Positions 32,843-43,806 of a stretch of 64,000 nt of DNA are shown here, piece after piece. Every line of letters begins with the position of its first letter. The first letter of the stretch is position 1. The DNA is from Symbiodinium natans (Eukaryota; Sar; Dinophyceae; Suessiales; Symbiodiniaceae). The DNA is taken from contig CAJNDS010002057.1 in assembly GCA_905221605.1 (NCBI GenBank), forward strand, positions 342,513-406,512. The letters run 5' to 3'. Below the pieces are notes generated by a model. The model saw only the letters and a list, made by a program, of their open reading frames with translations. It ran no database searches and had not been told where the DNA came from. A program made the translations under genes and the position numbers.

Positions 32843-32926
32843 TTCAGACCGACAGTCCACGTCCAGGAGACACATCGCCTGCCCTTCGGTGCCACGCACC
32901 TGGAGCCCTTTGCATGGCAGTCACAG
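32843..32926 (+). CDS. Exon of an unrecognised gene
   Basis: 28 codons, phase 0: FRPTVHVQETHRLPFGATHL then EPFAWQSQ. Acceptor CCAG|T, donor CAG|GC. Confidence 0.55.
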
Positions 32927-33436
32927 GCTCCTTTTTTTGGGGTTTAGGGTTTAGGGTTTAGGGTTTAGGGTTTATTTAGGGTTTAGGGTTCAGGGTTCAG
33001 GGTTTTGTCGGTTTCGGGTTTTGGGGGTTTAGGGATTTAGGGATTAGGGGCATGGTGGTTTCGGGCTTAGGGTTTAGGGTTTGGGGGTTGTGGCTTTGGG
33101 GTTTCGGGTTGTGGGTGTAGCATTGTGGGGGGGCTTAGGTTTTGCGTTGCTGGGTTTGCAGGGCTTATGCATGTTGTTTACAACTCCGACAGCCTCTGCT
33201 GTTCCATGTGGAACCTCCACGCCTGTAGTGTTTTGAGGACTGGAGATTTCGTGTTTTAGGGTTCTGGGTCCGAAAGGATGCACTTAACCATGCACGTCCA
33301 AGGCCTCCATAAGAGTACTCTTCTTTGGGTTGAAAAACGGGCCACAGTTTAGGGTTTAGGGTTCAGAGTTTGGGGTTTAGGGTTTAGGGTTTGGGGTTTC
33401 GGGTTTAGGGGCAACTGTTGTTTAAGGGCACAAAAG

Positions 33437-33667
33437 GTTGCTGCAGCCAAAGTGCCAACACCCTTCCGCTTCTCCCTGCGGACAGGTGCTGTTGTTCGCC
33501 GCGGCAGGCCTCTCAGGGTTGAGGGGGTTAGGGCTCAGGGTTGGGGTTTAGGGTCCAGGGTTTAGGGTCCATGGTGGAGTCGTTTAGGGTTTAGGAGGCA
33601 GGCTCGCAACACGCAGGCCATGTCTTTTGAGGCCGGGATTTTGCCAGTGGAAGCTGTACCACTGCAG
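33437..33667 (+). CDS. Two exons of an unrecognised gene
   Basis: 33437-33485 (VAAAKVPTPFRFSLRT, donor ACAG|GT) and 33602-33667 (ARNTQAMSFEAGILPVEAVP then LQ, donor CAG|GT). Confidence 0.55.
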
Positions 33668-34050
33668 GTTTCAAGGTTGAGTTTTTGCTGCTTTACGTAG
33701 GATTTAAGGATCGAAGTGGTTGAGGGCTTGGGGTTGAGGGCAGCTGGTTCAAAATGGCATTGAGAGTGTCGTTTAGGGCCTAACCCTAAACCCTAAACCC
33801 TAAACCCTAAACCCTAAACCCTAAACCCTAAACCCTAAACCCTTGACGGGAGATCAGATGCGGGGCACCAATTTCGGCTGGGGGTCTGGGCCATCATGGA
33901 GCCCAAGCGTCCCTAAGCCCTAAACTTGCCCTAAACCCTAAACGGCCCGAAATTTAGGGCATTTCGGGTTTAGGGTTTAGGGTTTAGGGTTTAGGGTTTA
34001 GGGTTTAGGGTTTAGGGTTTAGGGTTTAGGGTTCACGTTTGTAGTGCGAG

Positions 34051-34320
34051 GCCAGGGGCAGGCGCAGCTCTATGAAAGCAACGCCAGCGGCAGCGATGAG
34101 CTTGTGTTCCTTACCACCAACTTCTCTGCCACCAGGCCGACATTTCGGAGACTGCAGAAACCTTCAACCCTAAGCCCTAAAGTCCTAAACCCTACAACCC
34201 TAAATCCCGAGACCCCTCAAGCACAGAGTCAGAAACCCAAGGCTCAGGGAGCCTTGTCTTCTCTTTGGCTCGGCTGCCGCAACGACGCCGGCTACGTGGA
34301 TGTCGTGACCGGAACCTTGG
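34051..34320 (+). CDS. Two exons of an unrecognised, probably extracellular protein
   Basis: 34051-34135 (GQAQLYESNASGSDELVFLT then TNFSAT, donor CCAG|GC) and 34248-34320 (GALSSLWLGCRNDAGYVDVV then TGTL, donor TTGG|GT). Two N-glycosylation sequons in the first. Between them are only degenerate telomere units. Confidence 0.6.
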
Positions 34321-34920
34321 GTTGACTCAGAGGGGTTTAGGGTTTAGGGTTTAGGGTTTAGGGTTTAGGGTTTAGGGTTTACGGTTCAGGGGGTGTAGAG
34401 GGGTTAGGGTTTAAGGGTTGTGGGTGTTTAAGGGTTGTGGGGGTTTGGGGTTTGGGGGGGTTCAGGTTTAGGGTTTGAGGGGTTTTCAGGTTTAGGGTGG
34501 TTTGGGGGTTTAGGGTTAAGGGGTTTAGGGGGTTTATGGATTCCCGTAAGGGGGCCTAGGATTGTAGGGCTTCAGGGGAGTTACAAGTAGGTCTTTAGGA
34601 CTAAAGCCTGATCGGTATAAGCCCCAAATGTAAAACCATAAACTGCAGTCAGCAGATCAGCAGAGTGCCCTGCTGCGACACGGTCGCATCAGTTCACACC
34701 ATAAACGCCGCTGAGCCCTCAACCCTATGCCGATGCCTATAGCCGTCATCCTACAGGTAAACTTCGTAGCCGAAACCCTAAACCCTAAACCCTAAACCCT
34801 AACCCTAAGCCCTAAGCCCTAAGCCCTAAACCCTAAACCCTAAACCCTAAACCCTAAACCCTAAACCCTAAACAAACTAAACCCTAAGCCCAGGACTGCC
34901 TTGCTCGCATTTGGGTGCAG

Positions 34921-35004
34921 ATGCCTGTGATAGCAACGACGTGCAGCTTGCTTGTGGACTTCTCTGCGGCTGCGGCTGGGCATGCGTTCGTTTATGTGGC
35001 GAAG
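34921..35004 (+). CDS. Exon of an unrecognised gene
   Basis: 28 codons, phase 0: MPVIATTCSLLVDFSAAAAG then HAFVYVAK. Acceptor GTGCAG|A. CCCTAAA array on the left, TTTAGGG units on the right. Confidence 0.55.
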
Positions 35005-35260
35005 TTTAAAGGGCTTAGGGGGGTTTAGGGTTCAGGGTTCAGGGTTTAGGGTTTAGGGTTTAGGGTTCAGGCAGCAATTACGGGGTTCAAGCGGTTTAAT
35101 GAAGGGTTTAGGGTTTACTTGCTTCGAGATTTGGGATGGGTAGGGGGGGGGGGGGAAGGGTTTGCCCAAACGTCCTAAACCCTAAGCTCTAAACCCCAAA
35201 CCCTAAACCCTAGCCCTAAACCTTAAACCCTAAACCCTATGAACCCTTCATAACCTCCAG

Positions 35261-35340
35261 GCAACCACTCCGAGGGGTTCCTGGCGGTGGCCTTCGCTTA
35301 CCCGGAGAGTCGCCTCCAGGTTATGGAGGCATCATTGGGG
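35261..35340 (+). CDS. Exon of an unrecognised gene
   Basis: Reads NHSEGFLAVAFAYPESRLQV then MEASLG. Last exon seen before the BTB gene; the terminal exon of this gene is not identified. Confidence 0.55.
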
Positions 35341-35732
35341 AGTTTAGGGTTTAGGGTTTAGGGTTTACGGTTTAGGGTTTGGGGTTTGGGGGGGAGGGGG
35401 GTGAGGGTTCAGGGCTTGGCTTTACCAGGTTCAGGGCTTGTGATTTGTGGCATCAGTGGCACACCTGTTGACCTTGCTCCCCCTCATCTAGGTGTTTCAG
35501 GTGTCCCTGCAAAGCCCGTGAAGCAAAGAAGGCTGCCTTGGAATATTTTTTAGAAGCACCCTAACTATCCTGAAGCCCTAAAAGCCCAGAAGCTCTGGAA
35601 CGCCGGAGCCCTCAAGCCAAAGACGTACACCAATTCCTGAGCTGAGACAGTGGCTGCTTGCCCGGACAAGAGAAGCTAGGCTCGCAGCCCTGCACAGCTT
35701 CTCCTAGCCAGCGCCGCCCGCTCGTCTGGAAC

Positions 35733-37031
35733 ATGTCGAAGGATGCTCAGCAAAGGACTGACACTCACACATGCCAGAGGTCGGAGCGTACTGCCGACAG
35801 CATGGCCGGCACCAGCGACATAGAGCTGCACTTCGGCGTGGACTCGATGCGGGCCAGCTCCGCGTTGTTGCGCGCAGCATCCCCGGTGTTTGATGGCATG
35901 CTCGGAGCCGGCATGGCAGAGGCCCAGCAGCGTGTCATTAAGGTGGAAGTGGCCTCAAAGACAGACTTTGAGTTGTTCTACAGGTTGCTTTTTCCTGCAT
36001 CGAGAAAGGGCAAGGTCGGCAAGAAGAACGTCGACGCTCTCCTGGCCATCAGCGACTACTACCAAGTCGATTTCCTCAAGGAGGCCTGTGAGAAGAAGCT
36101 TCTTAGACTGCCAGCGACGGTGGACCGATTAATCCAAGCCCACAAGCATGGCCTTAAGCGCCAGTACCAGCGCTGCCTTTCTGCCTTGGCCTTGGAGAGT
36201 AAGGCAGAGGATATGGCAAGGATCCGTCACTTCTCAGCAGACATCTTGTTGGACTTGGTGGTGAGGGGTCAGGAGGTTCGCACCCAGAATCTGCAGATCC
36301 TGCGGTTGGAGATCACGAGCCTCCAGCGCACGGCTGTGGATAGCATCCTTGGTCGTCCCAGTGGTACCCTTTTTTTTTTTTGGGGGGGGGGGGGGGGGGA
36401 CGGGGTTCAAGGTTCCCTTTAAATGAAGTAAGCAACCCCCCCCCCCCCTAAAGCAAGCGCACCCCCTGGTTCGAACCATGGTTTTGCCGTGAGACCAAGG
36501 CATGAAGCCGGTCCCCTCCGACCTTGGACCTGCGAGCATCTGGAACCTGACCTTTGCCAAGGATCGATTGGGATGCTCCCCCCTAATACTAACAGTATAC
36601 TAACAGTATACTAACAGTATACTAACAGTATACTAACAGTATACTAACAGTATACTAACAGTATACTAACAGTATACTAACAGTCCTCCTTAGTAGGATT
36701 GTAGTACCCCCTATTATAATCCCTTTTAAGGGCTGTTAGTATAGGGGGGGAACATCCCGAAGGATCGGGATCGCGGGCAGCACTTTGACGATGCCACCGT
36801 CAGAGACTCGGTAGGCCATTGAGGGACATTGTACATGTTCCCAAATATGGGTTTAAGAGGACTATAGGGCCCAAAATTGTAGGATTCCCCTATAATAAGG
36901 ACCCCCAAAAGGCACCCCTACTTTCAGGAATATTATCTTAGAGGGCTCTAAGGGCCAGCCAAGGAGATCTCAGCAAGTTCAAGCGGGAGCTGAGCCAGAA
37001 GCTGTCGCATGTGTTGCAGCTGCTGCGGTGA
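35733..37031 (+). CDS. BTB/POZ domain protein, four exons
   Basis: Exons 35733-36351, 36500-36561, 36763-36814 and 36964-37031 join in phase to a 266-residue protein ending LQLLR and TGA. Residues about 28-125 form a BTB/POZ fold (DIELHFGVDSMRASSALLRA, SPVFDGMLGAGMAE, DFELFYRLLF, DALLAISDYYQVDFLKEACE), which mediates dimerisation and often links substrates to Cullin-3 ligases. A helical region and a short tail (NLTFAKDRDRGQHFDDATVR) follow. No Kelch or MATH domain is present, so partners are unknown. Start: ATG in GAACATGTC; the frame is open further upstream without an ATG. Introns 1 and 2 are inverted-repeat elements; intron 3 uses a GC donor. No telomere-type arrays lie inside the gene. 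Confidence 0.88.
36352..36499 (+). mobile_element. Family A element acting as BTB intron 1
   Basis: Begins GTCGTCCCAGTGGTACCC at the donor and ends GTGAGACCAAG at the acceptor. Its centre has grown into poly-T/poly-G and poly-C runs. Removing it joins ATC CTT G to GC ATG AAG in phase. Confidence 0.75.
36567..36759 (+). mobile_element. Family B element acting as BTB intron 2
   Basis: ATTGGGATGCTCCCCCC at left, GGGGAACATCCCG at right, flanked by AAGGATCG on both sides (36559-36566 and 36760-36767). The left arm has expanded into about nine copies of the 11-mer TACTAACAGTA. The intron runs 36562-36762, GA to AG. Confidence 0.9.
36584..36686 (+). repeat. 11-bp minisatellite TACTAACAGTA
   Basis: About nine tandem copies, all identical, derived from the family B arm sequence TACTAACAGTCC. 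Confidence 0.95.
36830..36958 (+). mobile_element. Family E-like element in BTB intron 3
   Basis: Blocks TTTAAGAGGACTATAGGGCC, TTTCAGGAATATTATCTTAG and AGAGGGCTCTAAGGGCCAGC. The latter two recur at 61334-61386, and the end block near 27240-27265. Confidence 0.5.
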
Positions 37032-37126
37032 GGCTGGCGCGGCCTCATTTCCTGCAACCACGACCGTTTAGGGTTTAGGGTTTAGGGTAAGGTTTCCCCG
37101 AGCCTAGACTAGCCCTATCTGCAGAG

Positions 37127-37183
37127 ACTTTTCAGGAGGCGACTCTGACAATTCGTGTTATCCGTTCCAAGGACGGCTGCAAG
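37127..37183 (+). CDS. Exon of the large mosaic gene region
   Basis: 19 codons: TFQEATLTIRVIRSKDGCK. Acceptor GCAGAG|A, donor AAG|GT. First exon seen after the BTB gene; membership in the downstream gene is inferred from strand and style only. Confidence 0.5.
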
Positions 37184-37913
37184 GTTTTAGCCTGCCTGGC
37201 GCGGCGAAAGAAGCGCTGTTGCTACTGTTGGGCTGCATCCATCCTAAATCCTAAACACGAAACCCCTACACCCCTAAGTCTTATACAGCTCCAAACGTTT
37301 TAAAGCCCTCCATCCAGGAACCTTTAACAGCCCTAAGCCCTAAACCCTAAAACCCTAAGCCCTAGAACCTTAGCCCCCTCTCTTGCTCGTCGTGCCAAGC
37401 CTTGAGCCGTTCATCTGCCCCCCCCTGCCAGCTGAGCATCGTTCCAACCCAAACTCCCCTGAATTGAGGAAATATACCTGAAACCGCTCTCATATTACTC
37501 ATATTAAGGATCCCCATGATACAAGTTAACCAATATTCCTTACCTCCCTTTCTATAATTTAGGGACTTACTGCCCAAAAACTCTTGAGCCCTCTCATGCC
37601 CGAGTGCGGGCTACCTTTTTTGTTCAAAGGTTCTGGTGCCCTAGGGTTTGGTCTGGGGTTTAGGGTTTCGGGTTTAGGGTTTCGGGTTTAGGGTTTAGGG
37701 TTTAGGGCCATGAACCCAGAGCCGGCCACCTGGGTAGTAGGGTGCACCATCGTCAAGCCTTATGGCCCTACAAGCCCTCAAGCCCTCACGCCCAGCAAAC
37801 CTAAACCCAATCATGAATCCCCAAACCCTCTAAGCCCTCTAGGCCCTCTAGGGCCCTCTAGACTCTAATCCCTCTACACCCTCCAAACCCTCAAGCCCAA
37901 AGCCCAAAAGCAG

Positions 37914-38012
37914 GTCCTTCCCGGGCCACACCTTCGCTTGGCCACGGTCGCCGTCCTTCCTGGGCCCGTCAGGCAGCTGGCGGCGCGGCTCCCGGGCTTC
38001 AGCTTCTGCGAG
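37914..38012 (+). CDS. Exon ending on a telomere-type donor
   Basis: 33 codons, phase 0: VLPGPHLRLATVAVLPGPVR then QLAARLPGFSFCE. Acceptor GCAG|GT, donor GAG|GTTTAG. Confidence 0.6.
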
Positions 38013-38541
38013 GTTTAGGGTTTAGGGCTTGGGGGTATCTTAGGGTTGCTTAGGGTTCATGGTTTGAGGGCTTGGGGCTGACTTTTTTTTTTTTGTTTTG
38101 TGGGGGGGGGGGGGGGGGGTTAGGAGGGTTTCGGTTTCAGGGTTTTAGGGTTTTGGGGTTTGGGGTATTGGGGTTTGCAGCTAGGCTTTAGGGGTTCGTG
38201 GTTTTGGGGCTAAGGCTGACGGTGGCGCTTGAATTGAAGGCAATTTTTAGTTGTTGGGAGTGTACAGCTTTTAGCGTTGAAGGTTAAACCTCAGGGTTGA
38301 GGTCTGCTGGACTCGCTAGCGGCTTTCGGTCTAACCCCTGTAAGCCGCTAAGCCGCTAAGCCCTACCCTGCACCCTGCACCCTAAACCCCAAACCCCAAA
38401 CCCCAAACTCCAAACCCCAAATCCCAAACCCCAAACCCCAAACCCCAGACCCCAGACCCCAAACCCCAAACCCTAAACCCTAAACCCTAAGCCCCTTCAA
38501 ACCCCAGAAGGCCGCGAGACCCCTCGAGCCCCTGAGCCGAG

Positions 38542-38592
38542 GTATGTGCCGGCCCTTCTGGATCTGCTCCTGGGCTGCCCTCGAAACTTAAG
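38542..38592 (+). CDS. Small exon
   Basis: Reads YVPALLDLLLGCPRNLR. Acceptor CGAG|GT. Edges otherwise approximate. Confidence 0.45.
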
Positions 38593-38967
38593 ACGTTTCC
38601 GAAAGTAAAATTTCAAGTTTACGATTTAGAGTTTCAAGTTTGGAGTTAAACATGTAAAATCTATTGGGGTCGTTATCATATGATGGAGTCCTACTATTCG
38701 CGGGGTTTATTTTGGGGGTCCCCTATTTTCGTAAACGCCCCTAAACGCTAAAACCACCAAACCCTGTACTGCGACCTGAACCCGAAACCCTAAACCCTGA
38801 ATCCCATGCGACTGTTCCTGCCATGCCTCCAATGGGAACTGTAAGGCCGAAGCCCACTACTCAAGTAGCTCATAAACTGCCCTGGTCAAGTCTTCTGGAC
38901 ACTGTACTACCGTGTCAAACATCAAACCCTTACGTCAACCCGGACAACTCATTCCTACTAGCATTTG

Positions 38968-39073
38968 TTAGCCTAGTGGTTCCCTTTACCCTTTGTTTGG
39001 TTCAAGGTCCCAAAAAAAGCAACCAACCCACAAAGGAATGCCCTCCTTAGACTGTGGTTCCTGGGTTACCAAG
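38968..39073 (+). mobile_element. Family A element, copy 8
   Basis: TTAGCCTAGTGGTTCCCTTT, AAGCAACCAACCCACAAAGG, GTGGTTCCTGGGTTACCAAG. Diverged but in the same block order. Confidence 0.7.
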
Positions 39074-39327
39074 TATACCTTGAAGAAGGGAAGCCCTAAA
39101 TGCAGGTGGGAGTTGACGAAAATAGGGGACCCTAAAACAGACTGCCCCCCAAATAGTGGGAGTCCCTTCTATTAAGCACCCCCAATAAGGTGTCCCTAAA
39201 CCCTAAACTCTAAACTCTAAACTCTAATCCCTGAACCCTAAACCCCAAACCCCAAACCCCAAACCCCAAACCCCAAACCCCAAACCCTAAACCCTAAACC
39301 CTAAACCCAAATTTCGGAAGTTCCCAG

Positions 39328-39415
39328 GTTCCTCCTGGCCTCATTCCAGCCGTTCACGGGCGCCGACACGGCCGTGTACCGCTGGCACGAGCCCGATGAC
39401 TTGAGGCCGACCGGG
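39328..39415 (+). CDS. Exon ending on a telomere-type donor
   Basis: Reads FLLASFQPFTGADTAVYRWH then EPDDLRPTG. Phase 2 in, phase 0 out; donor GGG|GTTTAG. CCCTAAA units left, TTTAGGG units right. Confidence 0.65.
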
Positions 39416-39849
39416 GTTTAGGGTTTAGGGTGTAGGGTTCAGGGTTTAGGGTTGAGGATTTAGGGTTCAGGGTTTAGGGTTGAGGGTTCAGGGTTGAGGG
39501 TTTAGGGTTCAGGGTTTCGTGTTTAGGGTTGAGGGTTTAGGGGGTGTTATGGTCTGTAGCTCTTAAGGCCTAGGGTCTTTTGGGGTCTGTAAGGGGTGCT
39601 CTAGATTCGGAGTCTAAGGTTTAACGTTTAGGTATACGTTTAGGCGTTGGGGTGTTGAGTATTTGCAAAGACGCTTCACCGAAGCCTTTCGGACATGCGG
39701 CCATGTTACGTGCTTGCCGAGAATCGCACTGGCCTGAAGCCCACATAGGGTTTGTTACCCAAAACCCCAAACCCCAAACCCTAAACCCTACACCTTACAC
39801 CCTACACCCGACGCCCTAAACCCTAAACCCTAAACCCTAAACTGTTCAG

Positions 39850-39922
39850 CTCTGGCCAGGCATGTGCAAAACCTGGCCTTGGAGGGCTCCTGGGATGGCA
39901 ACGGTACTTTTGGCGTTTGCAG
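39850..39922 (+). CDS. Exon of the large mosaic gene region
   Basis: Reads LARHVQNLALEGSWDGNGTF then GVC. Acceptor TTCAG|C, donor GCAG|GC. One N-glycosylation sequon. Confidence 0.55.
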
Positions 39923-40353
39923 GCTCTTGACCAAGTACGCACATGCATCTATTTTAATATATATATATATATGCATGTACATTTATTTTTTATCTGTTCA
40001 TGATTTCCGAAACCCTAGGCTTTGGGGTTTAGGGTTTAGGGTTTAGGCTCAGGCAAAAACCCTAAACCCTAAACCCTAAACCAACCCTTGAGTCTTCAGT
40101 GTTTCGGGCTTGCAGAGTCAAGGCTAGGGGGAGCTGAAGAGTGAAGGCTTCAGGTTTCTGCTTGAGGCTTCCGACGCTCCCCAATGCCGCCCTTAATCCG
40201 CTGGAGGTCTTTCAGAAGGGGCGGCTACGGGATCGGGTGTTGGGGCCAGGGGGTTTTCATATTTGGGGGGTATTAAAATAGCGGCGAAAGGGATTAGACT
40301 CCAAACCTGAAACCCTACACCGAAACCCTAAACCCCAAACCCCAAAAGCTGAG

Positions 40354-40436
40354 GCGCTGGTGCCGCCCTGCTTCCGGTGGACGACGGCGCCGGCGCTCGG
40401 CTGCTGGCGCTGAGCAGCTCTGGGCCACAAGGCGGG
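40354..40436 (+). CDS. Exon of the large mosaic gene region
   Basis: Reads AGAALLPVDDGAGARLLALS then SSGPQGG. Acceptor TGAG|GC, donor GGG|GT. Confidence 0.55.
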
Positions 40437-41192
40437 GTTGAGGGAGTTGGGGTTTTGGGGATTTAGGGATTTGGGGGTTTATAGGGTTTAGGGTTTAAGG
40501 GATTTAGGGTTTAGGGATTTGGGGTTTAGGGTTGCGGTCTCTGGAGCTTAGGGCTTGTTAGGGTCTGGGGAGCCCATATTTGTTTGATGGGAAGGGGGTT
40601 TTGGGTTTAGGGTCTAGGGTTTAGGGTTTAGGGTTTCAGGGGGTGTTGGAAGGCTTTTGGGGAAGTGGGGTTTGGGGTTCCCTGGTGCGACAGGAGTGTA
40701 TTTCTGTAGAGTTTGGTTACTTTGGCTTCTCCACAATGCGAAAAACAATGGCCCGGAACACTAAATCGTAGACTATCTCCCAGCCCACAGAGGGTGTTTA
40801 AGTCCTCTCCTTCATGCGAGGTCATGCGGGGTGTGAGCCACGGACTTAAAACGCATTCCATGTACCCCCTAAAACGCAGATGTGTCTCTCGGTCATCTTT
40901 CCGGTGTCTGGAAAGCACGCGTTCCTCTGTGGGAGCACTTGCAGGTGCTTCAGTATACAGCGGTTATATTCCGGCGCTAAAGTTGGACTTGGGCTTTTTT
41001 GGCCTCTTGTCTTCAGTTCTCCAGCTGCACCAGCTGCTCTTAACCTTACAAGCCTGAGCCCCTATACCCTGATCTGAACCCCTAACCGCAAACCCCCAAT
41101 CCCCCAACCCTAAACCCCAAACCCTAAGCCCCTAAACCCCTGAACCCCAAACCTAAACCCCCAAAGTCCCCAAAGCCCCCAAAGTCTTCCAG

Positions 41193-41794
41193 GTAGGATG
41201 ACACGGCTCTTCGCAACTGACGGCAGCTTCTCCTGGCAGACGGGGTCCTATGGGCCTTGCAATGCCAGCTGTAAAGGCAATGCCGGTGTTGCATCTCGTG
41301 TGCACGTGACCTAAACTTAAACCCCAAACCCCAAACCCTAAACCCTAACCCTAACCCTAAACCTCGGGTTTTTCGAGGAGACTGGGGATGGCTGAGGCTT
41401 AAGGTTCGGGGTTTTTTGGTTCTGGGTTGCCTTCTGAAGTAACCAACCGACGACAGGGTGCCCTTATTACAATGTGATATTGTTGACCAAGCAAAGTACC
41501 AGTGAATCCAAAGAGAGCCCCAAACCCCCTTCAGCCACAGCCCCAAAACCAGAGAACCCCTTGAACTTCGAAACCCTGAAGCCCTAAGACCCTCAAACTG
41601 ACAAACCCTCCCTAACCCGAACCCTAAACCCTAAACCCTAAACCCTAAACCCTAAACCCTAAACCCTAAACCCTAAACCCTAAACCCTAAACCCTAAACC
41701 CTAAACCCTAAACCCTAAACCCTAAACCCAGCCCAGGTCTACCGCGAACGGCAGGCCCTTCCTGCACCGCACGGCTTGAAGTCAGGGTCGTGTG
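41193..41794 (+). CDS. Thrombospondin type 1-like module, two exons
   Basis: Exons 41193-41305 and 41737-41794 join in phase 0. The product reads FSWQTGSYGPCNASCKGNAG, then VASRVHVYRERQALPAPHGL and KSGSC. W-x-x-G-x-Y-G-x-C-x-x-x-C and the following basic R-V-x-x-Y-R-x-R strand match thrombospondin type 1 repeats, extracellular adhesion modules. Intron 41306-41736 holds two telomere-type arrays. Confidence 0.75.
41620..41730 (+). repeat. CCCTAAA array
   Basis: About 16 units at the 3' end of the intron inside the thrombospondin-like module. Confidence 0.9.
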
Positions 41795-41799
41795 GTCTC

Positions 41800-43575
41800 G
41801 GGTTTAGGGTTTAGGATTCAGGGTTTAGGGTTTAAGGTTTCGGGCTTTAGGGTTTAGGGGTCAAAGGGTTTGAGGTTGAGGGTTTAAGGTTTCAGGTTTA
41901 GGGTTCAGGGGTTTCGGGTTTAGGGTTCAAGGTTTCGGGGTTCAGGGGTTTAGGGTTTAAAGTTTCGGGTTTAGGGGTCAAAGGGTGTAAGGTTTATGGT
42001 TTCGTGATTAGGGGTTTCGGGTTTAGGGATTTCGTGATTTGGGGCTTTAAGGTTTTGCAGGTTTGATTTCCAATGTCAGGGTTGCCAGGTGGCTTTCCGA
42101 GCATGGCGGCTGGGAGTTTGACCTGGGGGTTGTGGCTTTGATAGAGCAGCTTCTGCTTTTCCTTTTTACAAACAGAAAGCCTGAATTAGGCAAGATTAAG
42201 ATGTGAGGCAGCTTTAAACACTCGACGTCCTTGTGGGTGTATAAGACTTACTTTCACACCCATACCCTGGCACGTCAACCCAAGGAACCCAACAAAAAGG
42301 TGAATATTATCAGTTCTCCACTGACAACCCGGTAAACTTAGCAAAGGGGGGGGCTAGCACTAGCCGTCGCCACCCTGAAGCCTCACGAAGAAGCCTGAGC
42401 CCCAAACCCACACCCGAAAGACTCTTTCTGGTCTTCCGGGCGCAGGTGGTTTGCCGCGGCTTCCCTAGCAGACTTGGGCAACTCGACCTATATCCTCCTT
42501 GGGAATTGTTTTTATTTTGTTTAAACCCAAGAGGATATTAAACATATCATGTTTATTAAGGTTCTAAGGGAGTATAGCCCGACTTGAGGCTTCAGGGTTT
42601 AGCGGCTTCCAGGCTTATAGGGCTTAGGCAACATAGACGGTTCAGATGGTCCACTTCTGCTACGCTGCCTCACTAGCCAGACCCTGGGTATTAGGGATTG
42701 TCATTGTTTTTGTATAAAAGGACCTTGGAGTGAGGAATTTAGGAGTATGTTCAAGGGTGCAACCTAGAGTATGAATTTAGAATTAAGCATGCACAGCCCC
42801 ATTCGGTCATGGTTTTGGTTACCTACTGCCGCTAGCGCACTGAAAGTTAAACCCTCCTAAACCCTAAGCCCTAAGCCCGGGTCCTCACCCTTTGGCAGGC
42901 TTTTTTCAGGGGCCCACTCAATACAGGAGGCAGCAGCTGGAGTGAGGGTTTTGGGTTTGGGGTTGAGCTTGTTTCCTTCGTTCCTTCTTCCAGAGAAGGG
43001 CATCTCACGCGCAGCAAGACACGTAAACCCTAAACCCTACTTCGTAATCCTGCAACGCATAGAAGCAAGTCTGGGCCCAACTCTTCCCCATGCTTTTAAT
43101 CTCATTCCTACACGCAAAGCCCTGTGCAAACTGCCCAACCCCTTGACCCCAGACAATCCAGGTCCAACCTGCATGGGTGTTTTTTTTTTTTTTTTTGGGG
43201 GGGGGGGGGGCGGGGTTCCGTGTAGACCGTGCACCTGGATCCTAAGTCCTGGAACAAAGGACTACCTGACACCACGAGGGCTCTCGGAAGGGCCCTGCCC
43301 AATTTAGGGACAAATTCGGGAATTCCCTACATGCCTCAAAACCAACCAAAAGTCCCTACAGGGCCCTACACCTCCAAACGATAAACGATTGAAGCCCTCC
43401 TGCCCTTAGAATCATAAATAGCCCTGAACCCATCAGAAACTAAAAGCCTCAAGCCTCGACCCTCAACCCGCAATAGCCCAGAACCCATCAGAAACTCTCA
43501 ACCCCAAACCTCTCCATACTCCTAAACCCCAAACTCCAGCATCTTCGAAACCCTAAACCCTAAACCCTCAAAAGC
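41800..43575. other. Long intronic or spacer stretch
   Basis: TTTAGGG and CGGGTTTAGGG variants (41801-42060), a short hairpin (42489-42539), and a T-run/G-run tract (about 43181-43211). One weak exon candidate at about 42447-42500 (WFAAASLADLGNSTYILLG). Confidence 0.4.
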
Positions 43576-43579
43576 TTAG

Positions 43580-43681
43580 GCATGCGGCCCACGTCTGCGC
43601 TGGCGAGGCGCCAGGCAGCTTGGAACGCTGTGAGCTGGAGCCATGTCCCAAGGCGCCGCTGGGGAGCTGTGCTTTTGTAGG
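43580..43681 (+). CDS. Cysteine-rich exon, probable TSP1 C-terminal part
   Basis: Reads HVCAGEAPGSLERCELEPCP then KAPLGSCAFV. C-x-L-x-P-C-P is the usual closing motif of thrombospondin type 1 repeats. Acceptor TTAG|G, donor TAGG|GTTTAG. Confidence 0.65.
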
Positions 43682-43743
43682 GTTTAGGGTTTAGGGTGTA
43701 GGGTGTAGGGTTTAGGGTTTAGGGTTTAGGGTAGGGTGTCGGG

Positions 43744-43806
43744 TTGGGATGTTCCCCCTTATACTGGCAGTCCTGAAAATAATCCCCAGTAGGGGGAGCA
43801 TCCCAA
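43744..43806 (+). mobile_element. Family B element, short copy
   Basis: TTGGGATGTTCCCCCTTATA at left, GTAGGGGGAGCATCCCAA at right; only about 63 bases, with little between the arms. Confidence 0.75.

Noticed and set aside
35658..36422. 254-residue single-exon reading of the BTB ORF
   Set aside because: It starts at a non-ATG codon and reads through a poly-T/poly-G tract of the intron; the spliced four-exon model keeps phase and gives a normal C-terminus.
36466..36480. tRNA T-arm-like GGTTCGAACC
   Set aside because: No anticodon arm or acceptor pairing upstream; the site lies within the family A intron of the BTB gene.
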